Below are positions 9,514 to 19,068 of a DNA stretch of 64,000 nt, piece after piece. The stretch is from Tianweitania sediminis (GTDB lineage: Bacteria > Pseudomonadota > Alphaproteobacteria > Rhizobiales > Rhizobiaceae): NCBI RefSeq assembly GCF_017813335.1, contig NZ_JAGIYY010000002.1:496001-560000 (forward strand), read 5' to 3'. The position numbers were made by a program, and so were the translations under genes. Numbering within the stretch: position 1 is the first letter of the stretch; each line of letters begins with the position of its first letter. The notes beneath the pieces were generated by a model. It searched no databases and was not told the DNA's origin. It saw only the letters and a list, made by a program, of their open reading frames with translations.

Positions 9514-9608
9514 GGAAGTGACTTTCGAAGAGGTCGGCTGTTCAGGCCGTCAGAGGAGCCGAGAACAAGAAGCGTGGAGGACGCGAATGGTTGCCCATCC
9601 GCGTTCCC

Positions 9609-11717
9609 TTAAGGGACAGCAGCGTCCTTTCCTGTCACCTTCAGGGCGAAGGCGTAAGTGTAGGCAATCTCTTCCAGCCGTGAAAAACGGCCGGAAGCGC
9701 CCGCGTGGCCCGCATCCATGTTGATGCGAAACAGAACCGGATTGCCCGAGGTCGAGCGATCGCGCAGCCGCGCAACCCACTTCGCCGGCTCCCAATAGGT
9801 CACACGCGGGTCGGTGAGGCCGGCAACCGCCAGGATCGGCGGGTAGGGCAGGGCCGCAACGTTGTCATAAGGCGAATAGGCCGCGATCGTCTTGTAGTCC
9901 TGCTCGGACGCAATGGGATTGCCCCATTCCGGCCATTCCGGGGGCGTGAGCGGCAGCGTGTCGTCGAGCATGGTGGACAGCACATCCACGAACGGCACTT
10001 CCGCCACAATCGCACCGAAGGCTTCCGGCGCGAGATTGGCAACGGCACCCATCAACATGCCGCCGGCAGAACCACCCTGCGCCACGATGCGGTCGTGGCT
10101 GGTGTAGCCTTCAGCAACCAGGTGGCGCGCGGCCGCGATGAAATCGGTGAACGTGTTCTGCTTGGCGGCGCGCTTGCCGTTTTCGTACCAGGCATAACCC
10201 TTGTCCTTGCCGCCGCGGATATGCGCGATGGCGTAAACGAAACCACGATCCACCAGGGACAGGCAGTTGGTGTTGAAGCTCGCCGGAATGCTCATGCCGT
10301 AGGAGCCGTAGCCGTAAAGCAGGCAGGGCGCGGTGCCGTCGAGATTGGTATCGCGGCGGTGAAGAAGGGATACCGGCACAAGCTCGCCGTCGGGTGCCGG
10401 CGCCATCAGGCGGCGCGTGACATAATCATCCGGATTATGACCGGACGGCACTTCCTGTGTTTTGAGAAGCGTGCGCTCGCGCGTGCGCAAGTTGTAGTCG
10501 AAAAGCTGTGCGGGGGTCGTCATCGAGGAATAGGAGAAGCGGATCACGTCCGTGCCGTATTCATAGGCGCCGCCCAGACCCAACGAAAAGGCTTCCTCGT
10601 CGAAGGCGATGAGGTGCTCCTCACCGGTGGCCCGTTCGCGCACAACGATGCGCGGCAGGCTGTCCTTTCGCTCGAGCCGGACGAGGAAGTCGCGGAAAGC
10701 CATGACAGACAGGATCAGACGGCCGGGTTCGTGTGGCACGACCTCGCGCCAGTTGTCCCGAATCGGATTGTCAGCCGGCGTCTCCATGATCTTGAAATCT
10801 TTGGCGCCATCGGCGTTCGTCAGAACAAAGAAGACGTCGCCGCCTTCCTCCAGATCGTATTGCAGCCCTGTTTCGCGCGCCGCCACGAGTTGAGGGGTCG
10901 CATCCGGCTCGTCCGCCCGCAGGATCCGGTATTCGGACGTCTCGTGATCTCCAATCGAGATCATGATCCACTTGTTGTCGCGGGTGCCGCCGACACTGAC
11001 GAAAAAGCCGGCATCGTCTTCCTCGAACACCAGACGGTCCTCGTCAGCTGACGTTCCGATCCGGTGGAAGAACACTCGCGAGGGCCGGTGATTGTCATCG
11101 AGACGGGTGTAGAAGAAGCCGTCCCCGGAGGCGTTCCACACGCCACCTCCGCCAGTATCGGGCACGACATCCCCAAGATCCTCGCCCCCGGCGAGGTTAC
11201 GAACCCGCAGCGTGTAGAACTCGGATCCTTTGTTGTCGTAGCCCCAAAGCAGCTGCTGGTGATCAGGTGAATGATCAACGCTGCCGAGGTGGAAATAGGC
11301 CTGGCCTTCCGCTTCCTTGTCACCGTCGAGCAGGATCACCCGCTCGCCGCCATCGCGTTGCGTGCGAAAGAAGCGCGGATGCTGTCCGCCTGTGACGTAG
11401 GACGAGCCGTACGCGAAGGGGCCGTCCTTCAGCGGAACGGAGGAATCGTCTTCCTTGATGCGCCCCCGCATCTCCTTGAACAGGCTTTCACGCAGGGCGG
11501 CCGTGTCGGCCATTAGGGCTGTCTGATAGGCGGTTTCCGCTTCAAGCTGCGTCCGAATGGCGGGGTCAAGCAGAGACGGATCTCGGAACACGTCCTGCCA
11601 GTTGTCGGCGCGCAGCCAGGCATACTCGTCGCTGCGGCTGATTCCATGGCGTGTGTTGCTCCACTCCCGACGCTCGGTGGTGAGCGCAGGAAGAGGCGGG
11701 AAAAGGCTCTTGGTCAT
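9609..11717 (-). CDS. ptrB: oligopeptidase B, S9A serine peptidase
   Basis: The 702-residue enzyme has a long N-terminal beta-propeller region and a C-terminal alpha/beta-hydrolase domain. The nucleophile Ser550 lies in GGSAGGML, the Asp is probably Asp636 (LTDPRV) and the His is His671 (DAGHAG). These fit the prolyl oligopeptidase family and in particular oligopeptidase B, which cuts short peptides after basic residues in the cytoplasm. The ATG at 11717 is preferred; an in-frame TTG at 11732 would add five residues. It is divergent from the mrp operon across about 270 nt. Prolyl endopeptidase is the alternative, but the GGSAGGML motif and overall layout favour PtrB. Confidence 0.9.
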   Translation of the reverse strand: MTKSLFPPLPALTTERREWSNTRHGISRSDEYAWLRADNWQDVFRDPSLLDPAIRTQLEAETAYQTALMADTAALRESLFKEMRGRIKEDDSSVPLKDGPFAYGSSYVTGGQHPRFFRTQRDGGERVILLDGDKEAEGQAYFHLGSVDHSPDHQQLLWGYDNKGSEFYTLRVRNLAGGEDLGDVVPDTGGGGVWNASGDGFFYTRLDDNHRPSRVFFHRIGTSADEDRLVFEEDDAGFFVSVGGTRDNKWIMISIGDHETSEYRILRADEPDATPQLVAARETGLQYDLEEGGDVFFVLTNADGAKDFKIMETPADNPIRDNWREVVPHEPGRLILSVMAFRDFLVRLERKDSLPRIVVRERATGEEHLIAFDEEAFSLGLGGAYEYGTDVIRFSYSSMTTPAQLFDYNLRTRERTLLKTQEVPSGHNPDDYVTRRLMAPAPDGELVPVSLLHRRDTNLDGTAPCLLYGYGSYGMSIPASFNTNCLSLVDRGFVYAIAHIRGGKDKGYAWYENGKRAAKQNTFTDFIAAARHLVAEGYTSHDRIVAQGGSAGGMLMGAVANLAPEAFGAIVAEVPFVDVLSTMLDDTLPLTPPEWPEWGNPIASEQDYKTIAAYSPYDNVAALPYPPILAVAGLTDPRVTYWEPAKWVARLRDRSTSGNPVLFRINMDAGHAGASGRFSRLEEIAYTYAFALKVTGKDAAVP

Positions 11718-11988
11718 GAGGATCTCTGACAAAAAAGTGAGTGAAAACAGCTGCTTCTGCTCACCAGAAGAAGAAGGTGGGTTGGCGGCCCGAAAATCCT
11801 GCCGAACATAAGGGTCCGACCGCGAGAAGTCACCCGCAGAGGGCTCTGAAAAGCTGGGCGGAAGGGTGTTTCGGACGATGCGCCTGCACGCTTCCGAGGA
11901 TTCGGCGCTAGCGCTTTCGCCAAGCCCGGGTTAGGCAGGCAGCGCAACCAACCCCATTCTCCCAAGCGCAATCGAGACCACCGCATTC

Positions 11989-14328
11989 ATGCAGTCAGGC
12001 AGTGAAACAGCATTGTTGATCGGGCTTGCCCTGCCATTCGCGGGCGCTGCGGTGGCGCCATGGCTGATGCGGCGGATGGGCGATCGTGGTGCATGGCTGT
12101 TGGCGCTCATCCCGCTGTTTGCGTTCACGGTGTTCGTGTCGCTTGTTTCCACCGTCGCATCGGGAACGTCCGTGCGCGGCGAGGTCAGCTGGATCCCTTC
12201 GCTCGGCGTGACCTTGGCCTGGTATCTCGACGGGCTGTCCACCGCTTTCGCCCTGCTGATATCGGGCATCGGCACGCTGATCGTGCTTTATTCCGGCGGT
12301 TACCTACATGGGCATCCGCAGCATGGCCGCTTCATGAGCTACCTGCTTCTGTTCATGGGCGCGATGCAGGGACTGGTTGTCGCCGACAACTTCATGATGC
12401 TGTTCGTGTTTTGGGAACTGACGTCCATCGCGTCGTTTCTGTTGATCGGCTTCGATCACGAGCGTGAAGCAAGCCGTCGCGCCGCGTTGCAGGCGCTCGT
12501 GGTAACCGGGCTTGGTGGCCTCGCCTTGCTCGCCGGGCTGGTGGTGATCGGCATGGCAACAACCACCGACACCCTGTCGGGCCTCCTGGCGCAGCCGGAA
12601 GGCCTTCGCGGCAGCGAGCTCTATCTTCCCGCGCTTCTCCTGATCCTGCTCGCCGCCTTCACCAAGTCGGCGCAGCTTCCGTTTCACTTCTGGCTGCCGA
12701 ACGCGATGCAGGCGCCCACGCCCGTGTCGGCCTATCTCCATTCCGCCACGATGGTGAAGGCCGGCGTTTACCTCCTGATGCGCTTGAACCCTGCCATGGG
12801 GGAAACGGCGATCTGGGAAACGGTGCTGCCCTTGTTCGGCGGCGCAACGCTGCTGGTGGGTAGCGTGCTGGCGCTGCGCCAGACCGATCTCAAGCTGATG
12901 CTGGCGTACACAACCGTCGGCTCGCTCGGCCTCCTTGTCATGCTCACCGGCTTCGGCAGCGATCTGGCCGTCTCTGCTGCAGTGCTTTACCTGATCGCCC
13001 ATGCGCTGTTCAAAGGCGCGCTGTTCATGGTGGTGGGCATCCTCGACCACGAAACCGGCTCGCGCGACACCCGCGATCTCGGCGGGCTGCGCAAGGCGAT
13101 GCCGATCACCTTTGCCGCAGCCATCGGAGCCGCCTTGTCCATGGCCGGTATTCCGCTGTTCACGGGCTTTCTTGCCAAGGAAGCCATCTATGAGGCGCTC
13201 ACCCACGACAGCGGCGGCTGGCCGCTTCTGATCCTCCTTGTCGCGATCCTGGGTAACGCTACCATGGTGGCCATCGGCTTCGCGGTGGGGCTCCGACCCT
13301 TCATCGGCCGCCAACGGGAAACGCCAAAACATCCGCATGAAGGCCCGGCGCTCTTGTGGCTGGGACCAGTTGTTCTGGCCATCACCGGGCTCCTCGCCGC
13401 CCTTCTTTACGGCCTGTTCTACAGAACAATCGCCGATCCGATGACGACGGCCGTGGCAGGGTCGGCATTCGCCAACGCCATTTCTCCCTTGCCGCATGTC
13501 AGCCTTGCCTTCGGCTTGTCTCTGGTCACGCTTGCAGTTGGCCTGGTGCTGTATGCCGCACAGGCCCGCCTGCGTGGCGGACTGGCAAGCGTTTTCGGCG
13601 CTGGAAACTGGGGTCCGGACCGCGGCTTCGACCACGTGGTGGCCGGGTTGGTTCGATTGTCCGCAGCCGTGCTCCGCATCGTCCAGAACGGCCGCCTTGA
13701 CGTCTACATCACAATCGCCTTCATCACGACGGCGGTGGTCCTGCTGGTGCCGATGGTGATTTACAGCGAACTGCCGAGCATGCCACCGTTTCCAGCGCTT
13801 CAACTCCACGAATGGACGTTGGTCGTGGTTGCGCTGGTCGGCCTTTACAGCGTCGTTCGCACGCGCAATCGGTTGACCGCCATTGTTTCACTCGGCATTC
13901 AGGGCTTTGCCGTGGCCGTTCTTTTCGTGCTGATGGGCGCGCCGGACCTGTCGTTCACCCAGTTCATGGTTGAAACGCTTTCGGTGATCGTGCTGGCGTT
14001 GACGATGACGAGGCTTCACCTTTCCCCAACCGATCACCGGCCCTGGAATGAGCGTCTGTTCGACGGGTCGATTGCGATCGCGTGCGGCGTGGCATTCACG
14101 CTCCTGCTTCTTCGCGTGACGCAAAATCCCTTCGACGCGTCGCTCTCCGAGTTCTTCAACGCCAACGCCCGCATCATCGCCCACGGCCGCAACGTCGTGA
14201 ACGTGATCATCGTCGATTTCCGCGCTCTCGATACTTTGGGAGAGATCGCCGTTGTGGCCGTGACGGGCTTGGTCATCCTTGCCCTCCTGCGGATTGCTAC
14301 GCCGGGACGGATTAGGGGACGGTCATGA
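11989..14328 (+). CDS. mrpA: Na+/H+ antiporter subunit A (MrpA/MnhA)
   Basis: This 779-residue protein of many membrane helices is the large subunit of the Mrp cation/proton antiporter, homologous to the NuoL subunit of complex I. Blocks such as [51 protein letters not shown] (split here by family convention) and [12 protein letters not shown] are typical proton-channel signatures. The C-terminal third carries the MrpA-specific extension ([12 protein letters not shown] region). The operon order is A-B-C-D-E-F-G. Rhizobial Pha systems are often described with fused A and B; here B is separate. No strong ribosome-binding site is visible before the ATG at 11989, so a slightly different start is possible. 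Confidence 0.93.
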   Translation: MQSGSETALLIGLALPFAGAAVAPWLMRRMGDRGAWLLALIPLFAFTVFVSLVSTVASGTSVRGEVSWIPSLGVTLAWYLDGLSTAFALLISGIGTLIVLYSGGYLHGHPQHGRFMSYLLLFMGAMQGLVVADNFMMLFVFWELTSIASFLLIGFDHEREASRRAALQALVVTGLGGLALLAGLVVIGMATTTDTLSGLLAQPEGLRGSELYLPALLLILLAAFTKSAQLPFHFWLPNAMQAPTPVSAYLHSATMVKAGVYLLMRLNPAMGETAIWETVLPLFGGATLLVGSVLALRQTDLKLMLAYTTVGSLGLLVMLTGFGSDLAVSAAVLYLIAHALFKGALFMVVGILDHETGSRDTRDLGGLRKAMPITFAAAIGAALSMAGIPLFTGFLAKEAIYEALTHDSGGWPLLILLVAILGNATMVAIGFAVGLRPFIGRQRETPKHPHEGPALLWLGPVVLAITGLLAALLYGLFYRTIADPMTTAVAGSAFANAISPLPHVSLAFGLSLVTLAVGLVLYAAQARLRGGLASVFGAGNWGPDRGFDHVVAGLVRLSAAVLRIVQNGRLDVYITIAFITTAVVLLVPMVIYSELPSMPPFPALQLHEWTLVVVALVGLYSVVRTRNRLTAIVSLGIQGFAVAVLFVLMGAPDLSFTQFMVETLSVIVLALTMTRLHLSPTDHRPWNERLFDGSIAIACGVAFTLLLLRVTQNPFDASLSEFFNANARIIAHGRNVVNVIIVDFRALDTLGEIAVVAVTGLVILALLRIATPGRIRGRS

Positions 14329-14741
14329 AAACACTGATTTTTCGAACCGTTGCGCCGTACCTGACTGCTTTGATGCTGCTTTTCTCCGTGTTCATCCTGC
14401 TGCGCGGCCACAATGAGCCCGGTGGCGGGTTTATCGGTGGCTTGATTGCCGCATCAGCTTTTGCGATCTACGGCATCGCCTTTGGTGTGCCTGCCACGCG
14501 ACGTGCGATGTGGTTTCACCCGATCGCAATCGCGGGAACAGGCCTGCTCATAGCGGCCTTGTCAGGGCTCACGGGCTTGTTCAGCGGCACACCCCTTTTG
14601 ACGGGGGTCTGGACGAAATCCCCAATCATCGGCTTCGACATTTCCAATGTGATCATCTTTGACATCGGGGTTTACCTCGTGGTTGCCGGCGCGGTCAGTT
14701 CGATCGCGCTTGCCCTCGAAAGCACCGAGGATAACCACTGA
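14325..14741 (+). CDS. mrpB: Na+/H+ antiporter subunit B
   Basis: The 138-residue membrane protein contains the MnhB domain, including [14 protein letters not shown] and the C-terminal [17 protein letters not shown] segment, with four predicted helices. It is an essential accessory subunit of the Mrp antiporter complex in the inner membrane. Its ATG overlaps the mrpA stop (ATGA), indicating translational coupling. Length agrees with stand-alone MrpB proteins. Confidence 0.93.
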   Translation: MKTLIFRTVAPYLTALMLLFSVFILLRGHNEPGGGFIGGLIAASAFAIYGIAFGVPATRRAMWFHPIAIAGTGLLIAALSGLTGLFSGTPLLTGVWTKSPIIGFDISNVIIFDIGVYLVVAGAVSSIALALESTEDNH

Positions 14742-15118
14742 TGGAAGCAGTGATGTCCCTCCTGGTCGGCTGCTTCTTCGCTGCCGGCGTTTACCTGATG
14801 CTTTCCAAAGCGATCATTCGCATCCTGATCGGCATCGTTCTGTTCGGCAATGCGGTAAACCTGCTGATCTTCACTGCGGGCCGCATCACCCGCGAAGCCC
14901 CGCCGGTGATTGCGCCCGACATGGACCGACTGACCGGCATTGCCGCCAATCCCCTACCGCAAGCCCTGATTCTGACGGCAATCGTGATATCGTTCTCGTT
15001 TTTCGCCTTCCTGCTGGTGCTTGCGCTACGCACCTACCAGGAGCTTGGAAGCGACAATACGGTGCAGATGCGCGTTGCCGAACCGGAAGGTGACACCCTT
15101 CCGCCGCTTGGATACTGA
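14741..15118 (+). CDS. mrpC: Na+/H+ antiporter subunit C
   Basis: The 125-residue protein resembles NuoK, with three membrane helices and the family block RILIGIVLFGNAVNLLIF. In the Mrp complex it lies next to the antiporter-like subunits and helps couple the ion pathways. The ATG shares one base with the mrpB stop codon. The C-terminal tail (VAEPEGDTLPPLGY) is a common soluble extension in this subunit. Confidence 0.93.
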   Translation: MEAVMSLLVGCFFAAGVYLMLSKAIIRILIGIVLFGNAVNLLIFTAGRITREAPPVIAPDMDRLTGIAANPLPQALILTAIVISFSFFAFLLVLALRTYQELGSDNTVQMRVAEPEGDTLPPLGY

Positions 15119-15121
15119 GAC

Positions 15122-16654
15122 GTGGCTGTGCTTCCGAACGCGGGCGCTGATGCCCTCCTGATGACCCCGACGCCGCTGGCGGACTGGCTGGTGGTTGCAC
15201 CCGCTGTGCTGCCCCTGCTTGTCGGCGCCTTTCTGATCATCGTGCGGAAGCGCTTGCACTGGCAGGCGCCCGTGGCGATCACAACCCTGGCGCTGGTTTC
15301 GCTGGCCAGCATCGCACTTCTCGCACGGGTCTGGAGCGAGGGGACGTTGGTGATGACCATGGGCCGCTGGTTGCCGCCCTTCGGGATTTCCTTCACCGTG
15401 GACCTGCTCGGCGCGCTGTTCGCCGTGGCAAACTCGCTGATCGCGCTCGGCTGTGCGATCTCGGCGTCGCGCCGGGTGATCCGTTCGTCACGCCGCTACG
15501 GTTACTTCGCCTTCCTGGTGCTCACGGCAGCCGGCGTGAACGGGACCTTCACGACCGGCGACATCTTCAACATGTATGTCTGGTTCGAAGTCTTCCTGAT
15601 TTCGTCCTTTGGTCTTCTGGTGGTGGGCTCAACACGTGCTCAACTCGACGGCACCATGAAATACGGGGTGCTGAACCTGATCGGAACCACGCTTTTCCTG
15701 ATCGCGACTGGCCTTCTTTATGGCATCGTCGGCACGCTCAACATGGCCGATATTATGCGCAAGCTGCCGCTGATCGAAGCCGCGCCGCTGATGACGCTTG
15801 CAACGCTCTACCTGCTGGCGTTCGGCATGAAGGCCGCCGCATTTCCCGTCCATGCTTGGCTCCCGGCCTCGTACCACACGCCGGAAAACGCCACCTCCGC
15901 TTACTTCGGAGGCGTTCTGACGAAGGTTGGCGTTTACGCGCTGTTCCGTGTGCTGGTGATGATGTTTCCGGTGCAACTCCTGGAACTCCAAACGGTCGTC
16001 GCCTGGGTGGCAGGATCGACGATGATGCTGGGGGCGCTGGGTGCGCTGGCGCAAAACGACCTGCGCAGGATGGTCGGCTTTCAGGTGATCCTGGGAGTCG
16101 GGGTGATGATGGCAGGCCTCGCGATCGGATCGGCGCCAGGGCTCGCGGGCGGCATCTTCTATGCCCTGCATTCCATGGTGGCGATTTCGGCCGCCTACCT
16201 GCTGGTGGGCGTGATCGAGCGGCGCAGCGGGTCGGCCTCTCTCAATGCGCTCGGTGGTCTGTGGAAGGATGTGCCGCTCCTCGGCGCGATCGCTTTCGTG
16301 CTGGTGCTTTCCCTCGGCGGTTTGCCGCCCGGATCAGGATTGTGGCCAAAGGTGATGCTCGTGCAGGCGGCACTGGAAGCGGGCCGGGGCTGGCTCACGG
16401 CAGCGGTGCTGGTGTCGTCTTTGCTTTCGGTGATCGCACTCGGCCGTTTCTTTCTGCTGACCTTCTGGCGGCCGAGTTCCACCGAAAGTCGGAGCAAGCA
16501 CGACGGAACACCTCGCGTGCTCGGTGTTCTGACGGTTGTTGCGATTGTCATGGGGCTTTATCCGGAGCCCTTCGTTGCTGCCGCAGTGCGAGCTTCCGAC
16601 GGATTGCTTGATCCCGCCGCCTACATCAACGCTGTGTTTGGGGAGCAGGGCTGA
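15122..16654 (+). CDS. mrpD: Na+/H+ antiporter subunit D
   Basis: This 510-residue NuoM/N-like membrane protein is the second antiporter-like subunit. Recognisable blocks are [40 protein letters not shown] and [11 protein letters not shown]; the Lys and Glu residues in these helices correspond to proton-channel residues of the family. The start is a GTG at 15122, three bases after the mrpC stop, with a further in-frame ATG at 15161 as an alternative. It is translationally linked to mrpE by a one-base overlap. Confidence 0.93.
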   Translation: MAVLPNAGADALLMTPTPLADWLVVAPAVLPLLVGAFLIIVRKRLHWQAPVAITTLALVSLASIALLARVWSEGTLVMTMGRWLPPFGISFTVDLLGALFAVANSLIALGCAISASRRVIRSSRRYGYFAFLVLTAAGVNGTFTTGDIFNMYVWFEVFLISSFGLLVVGSTRAQLDGTMKYGVLNLIGTTLFLIATGLLYGIVGTLNMADIMRKLPLIEAAPLMTLATLYLLAFGMKAAAFPVHAWLPASYHTPENATSAYFGGVLTKVGVYALFRVLVMMFPVQLLELQTVVAWVAGSTMMLGALGALAQNDLRRMVGFQVILGVGVMMAGLAIGSAPGLAGGIFYALHSMVAISAAYLLVGVIERRSGSASLNALGGLWKDVPLLGAIAFVLVLSLGGLPPGSGLWPKVMLVQAALEAGRGWLTAAVLVSSLLSVIALGRFFLLTFWRPSSTESRSKHDGTPRVLGVLTVVAIVMGLYPEPFVAAAVRASDGLLDPAAYINAVFGEQG

Positions 16655-17124
16655 TGCCAATTCTGATGCTGATCCTCCTGACGCTGGTGTGGCTGGCGAT
16701 CTCCGCGACCTGGACTCTGCCCAACCTGTTTCTGGGGCTTCTGCTTGCCGCCACCGTGCTGTTTATCGTCCGCCATCACCTTGGCACCCCCGTCTCGATC
16801 CGCCGTCCCCGCAAGATCCTCGTGCTGTTGGCGGTGTTCGCGGTGGAACTGATGAAATCTGTGTGGAACGTGGTGAAGGCGGTCCTGAAGCCGACGATGG
16901 ACGTGTCGCCCGGCATCATCATCTATCCGCTGCAACTCAAGTCAGACTTCCAGATCGCGCTGCTCGGCAACATGATCACGTTGACGCCGGGCACGCTGAC
17001 GGTGGACGTCACCAGCGACCGGTCGCATCTGGTGATCCACGCGCTCGACTGCAGGGACCCCGATGCAACGCGACGCGACATCCAGAACGGGTTCGAGCGG
17101 CGCATCCTGGAGGCTTTCGAATGA
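16654..17124 (+). CDS. mrpE: Na+/H+ antiporter subunit E
   Basis: The 156-residue product has the MnhE domain: two N-terminal membrane helices followed by a cytoplasmic region with [19 protein letters not shown] and [14 protein letters not shown]. MrpE is needed for assembly or activity of the antiporter complex. It overlaps mrpD by one base and mrpF by four bases (ATGA). Confidence 0.92.
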   Translation: MPILMLILLTLVWLAISATWTLPNLFLGLLLAATVLFIVRHHLGTPVSIRRPRKILVLLAVFAVELMKSVWNVVKAVLKPTMDVSPGIIIYPLQLKSDFQIALLGNMITLTPGTLTVDVTSDRSHLVIHALDCRDPDATRRDIQNGFERRILEAFE

Positions 17125-17456
17125 GCCTGTCTTCCGTGATCCTCGAATGGGCGACCTGGCTGACGCTGGCGGTGCTTTGCCTTGCCTTCCTGTTCGCAGT
17201 TTGGCGGGTGATCCTCGGCCCCACGCTGCCGGATCGCGTGGTGGCGCTGGATATGCTCGTCGTCATTGCCATCGGCTTTATCGGCGCCATTGGGATCAAG
17301 ACTGGCTACACGCTCTACATCGACATCGCGCTCGCGCTGGGGCTCGTCGGCTTTCTTGCAACAGTGGCTTTCGCGCGCTTCACCTTGAGCCTTCAGGGCA
17401 AGCTGCAACTGCGCCAGGACGCTCGGGATGCCGGCAACCAGGAGGGCGAAACATAA
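17121..17456 (+). CDS. mrpF: Na+/H+ antiporter subunit F
   Basis: The 111-residue protein has three membrane helices and the MrpF/PhaF block [18 protein letters not shown]. The ATG at 17121 is inside the mrpE stop (ATGA), so I prefer it to longer in-frame starts further upstream. MrpF is a required small subunit of the complex. The polar C-terminus ([13 protein letters not shown]) is likely cytoplasmic. Confidence 0.92.
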   Translation: MSLSSVILEWATWLTLAVLCLAFLFAVWRVILGPTLPDRVVALDMLVVIAIGFIGAIGIKTGYTLYIDIALALGLVGFLATVAFARFTLSLQGKLQLRQDARDAGNQEGET

Positions 17457-17815
17457 TGGTGGCGACCGCTCTCGAGCTTCTGGCAGCCGTTCTCCTTGTG
17501 GTCGGATCGTTGTTCACGCTCACGGCTGCCATTGGCATTCTGCGCCTGCCGGATGTGTATTCGCGCATGCATGCGGCGTCCAAGGCGGGGACGGTTGGCT
17601 CCTGCGTTATTCTGATCGCCGTTGCACTCGTGGAAATGGATGCAGCACTCGGCACGCGGGCGATTGCGGCGGCAGTCTTCTTTCTGATCACGGCGCCCAT
17701 CTCGGCGCATCTCCTGGCGCGCGCCGCTTTGCAGGCCGGCTATCCGATGTGGCGGGGGGCGAACTGCGACGAAAGACCTCAGCTCGCGCGTGAGAATGAC
17801 GGCACCCGTGACTGA
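17456..17815 (+). CDS. mrpG: Na+/H+ antiporter subunit G
   Basis: The 119-residue protein has three membrane helices and the MnhG/PhaG block GILRLPDVYSRMHAASKAGT. It completes the seven-subunit set. The ATG at 17456 overlaps the mrpF stop by one base. The complex exports Na+ (and possibly K+) in exchange for protons, giving salt and alkali tolerance. No clear terminator hairpin follows the gene. Confidence 0.92.
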   Translation: MVATALELLAAVLLVVGSLFTLTAAIGILRLPDVYSRMHAASKAGTVGSCVILIAVALVEMDAALGTRAIAAAVFFLITAPISAHLLARAALQAGYPMWRGANCDERPQLARENDGTRD

Positions 17816-18025
17816 GGCTACTCTTTCGGAAGCTACTTCTTGCCTCAAATCGGACCAAAGTCTGATGAGATGTGCCGATCTGCAACACAGCAGGTTTTCT
17901 GCTAGCTTATAGCTGCGACTTATTACAAACGCTTTATTTGACTTCCGGCAAACTCTTGACCAGATAGGGCGCAATGCTTGAGGGCGATCGGGCGCGATGC
18001 CGCCATCGACCTTCAAGTGACTGCC

Positions 18026-18040
18026 CGCTTATTATAAGCG
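18026..18040. promoter_or_regulatory. 15-bp palindrome upstream of mucR, candidate operator
   Basis: CGCTTAT and ATAAGCG are perfect inverted 7-bp arms around a central T, ending 44 nt before the mucR start. It sits in a locally AT-rich stretch. MucR/Ros proteins bind AT-rich DNA and repress their own genes, so an autoregulatory or promoter element is plausible; the role is inferred. Confidence 0.4.
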
Positions 18041-18084
18041 CAAAATCAACAACCTAGTATCCTTTCGCCCTGAGGCCCTTCTTC

Positions 18085-18510
18085 ATGGAAATTTCTGATC
18101 CCCGTTCGAGCGATTCGCTCATGGAACTTACGGCTGATGTCGTGGCTGCTTACGTCAGCAACAATTCCGTTCCAGCATCCGAATTGCCGTCTCTTATTGC
18201 CGAAATTCATGCCGCACTTGGCCGTGTCGGCAGTGTGGCTGCCGAACCTGTCGCTCCTGAAAAGCAGAAGCCAGCGATCAATCCGAAGAAATCCGTTCAT
18301 GACGACTTCATCGTCTGCCTGGAAGACGGAAAGAAATTCAAATCGCTGAAGCGTCACCTGATGACGCACTATAACATGACGCCGGAACAATACCGCGAGA
18401 AGTGGGGCCTTGATGCAAGCTACCCAATGGTGGCGCCAAACTATGCAGCGGCCCGCTCGCAATTGGCGAAGTCAATGGGTCTTGGCCGCAAGCCCAAAGC
18501 CTCGTCGTAA
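18085..18510 (+). CDS. mucR: MucR/Ros family zinc-finger transcriptional regulator
   Basis: The 141-residue protein has the Ros/MucR zinc finger near residues 74-110, [18 protein letters not shown] followed by [17 protein letters not shown]. The metal ligands are probably Cys78, Asp81, His91 and His95: the second Cys of classical Ros is an Asp here, a known variant in MucR homologues. The N-terminal half (about residues 13-45) is the oligomerisation region. MucR is an H-NS-like regulator controlling exopolysaccharide, motility and cell-cycle genes in rhizobia and virulence in Brucella. It is a single gene with its own 269-nt upstream region and a strong terminator. Horizontally acquired AT-rich DNA is the usual target, but nothing here shows which genes it controls. 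Confidence 0.93.
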   Translation: MEISDPRSSDSLMELTADVVAAYVSNNSVPASELPSLIAEIHAALGRVGSVAAEPVAPEKQKPAINPKKSVHDDFIVCLEDGKKFKSLKRHLMTHYNMTPEQYREKWGLDASYPMVAPNYAAARSQLAKSMGLGRKPKASS

Positions 18511-18535
18511 AGTTCTTCGCGACATCCTAAAAATC

Positions 18536-18559
18536 AGCGGCGCTTCGGCGCCGCTTTTT
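18536..18559 (+). terminator. intrinsic terminator after mucR
   Basis: AGCGGCGC and GCGCCGCT form an 8-bp stem (18536-18555) around a TTCG tetraloop, with T residues to 18559. It ends the mucR transcript. Confidence 0.92.
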
Positions 18560-18577
18560 GTTTGCGCGGGGGGTATC

Positions 18578-18874
18578 CTAATGGATGTCCCGTTTTCCGG
18601 CGCCGGTGCTCGCAACCAGTCGGTCCATAGCCTGCTTCAAGGCGATGTGCCGGTTGAGGTCGTAGCACCAGTGGCGCTGCGCGCCCCGAAGCCGCTCCCG
18701 CTCGAGGTAGCGGCGCAGCCTTGTCACAAGACGTTCGCGGTCCTTCGGTGAGCTGGTCAGCGCTTTCTCGAGATTGATCCCACACAGCAGTGACAATGCC
18801 GCTGTTTGCCGGGCGTGTTCGCTCCAGCTTTGTTTCGCCATTAAGAACTGCGTTCGCTCGTTGATTATCGTCAT
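18578..18874 (-). CDS. small conserved hypothetical protein, basic
   Basis: A 98-residue basic protein starting MTIINERTQFLMAKQSWSEHARQ. It has no signal or membrane segment; it reads as mostly helical, with many Arg and Leu residues (RLRRYLERERLRGAQRH). I recall similar short proteins in Hyphomicrobiales but cannot assign a function. An internal start at MAKQSW (residue 12) is possible and would leave the conserved-looking core intact. It lies between the mucR terminator and the DnaA-domain gene, divergent from the latter, sharing a 194-nt regulatory region that contains a LexA-type box. The coding potential is supported by amino-acid composition and the absence of a better overlapping frame, but it is not certain. 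Confidence 0.55.
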   Translation of the reverse strand: MTIINERTQFLMAKQSWSEHARQTAALSLLCGINLEKALTSSPKDRERLVTRLRRYLERERLRGAQRHWCYDLNRHIALKQAMDRLVASTGAGKRDIH

Positions 18875-19011
18875 TCCCAGGCATCTCCATTAGTCCGCGA
18901 AGCTTCGCCTGGCGGGAGTGGGAGGGGAATGGACGTGACGTGGGAGCAATCCGCCGAAGGTGGAAAACCCAGCGCTGCCAAGATGATGCGCCTCTGACAA
19001 ACCTGCCCGAT

Positions 19012-19026
19012 GTTCCTTTTTTGTTC
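19012..19026. promoter_or_regulatory. LexA (SOS) box, GTTC-N7-GTTC
   Basis: GTTC at 19012-19015 and GTTC at 19023-19026 are separated by exactly seven bases (CTTTTTT). Direct repeats GTTC-N7-GTTC are the LexA recognition site in Rhizobium, Rhodobacter and relatives. The site lies 42 nt before the first possible start of the DnaA-domain gene and 137 nt from the divergent small gene. A TATAGA hexamer follows at 19047-19052. The match is exact; the binding is inferred. Confidence 0.65.
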
Positions 19027-19053
19027 ACATGAGGAGGAGCTGCACCTATAGAA

Positions 19054-19067
19054 AGGAACCTATTCCT
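19054..19067. promoter_or_regulatory. inverted repeat AGGAA-N4-TTCCT next to the gafY-like start
   Basis: Five-base arms AGGAA (19054-19058) and TTCCT (19063-19067) flank CCTA, just upstream of the first possible start codon at 19069. The left arm overlaps the purine-rich AAAGGA that could act as ribosome-binding site. It could be a repressor site or an RNA hairpin masking translation start; short enough to be chance. Confidence 0.35.
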
Positions 19068-19068
19068 A

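Noticed and set aside
12304-13809. 501-codon frame on the - strand inside mrpA
   Set aside because: Composition (His, Gln, Arg rich, no domain) and full overlap with an intact membrane subunit mark it as a shadow frame.
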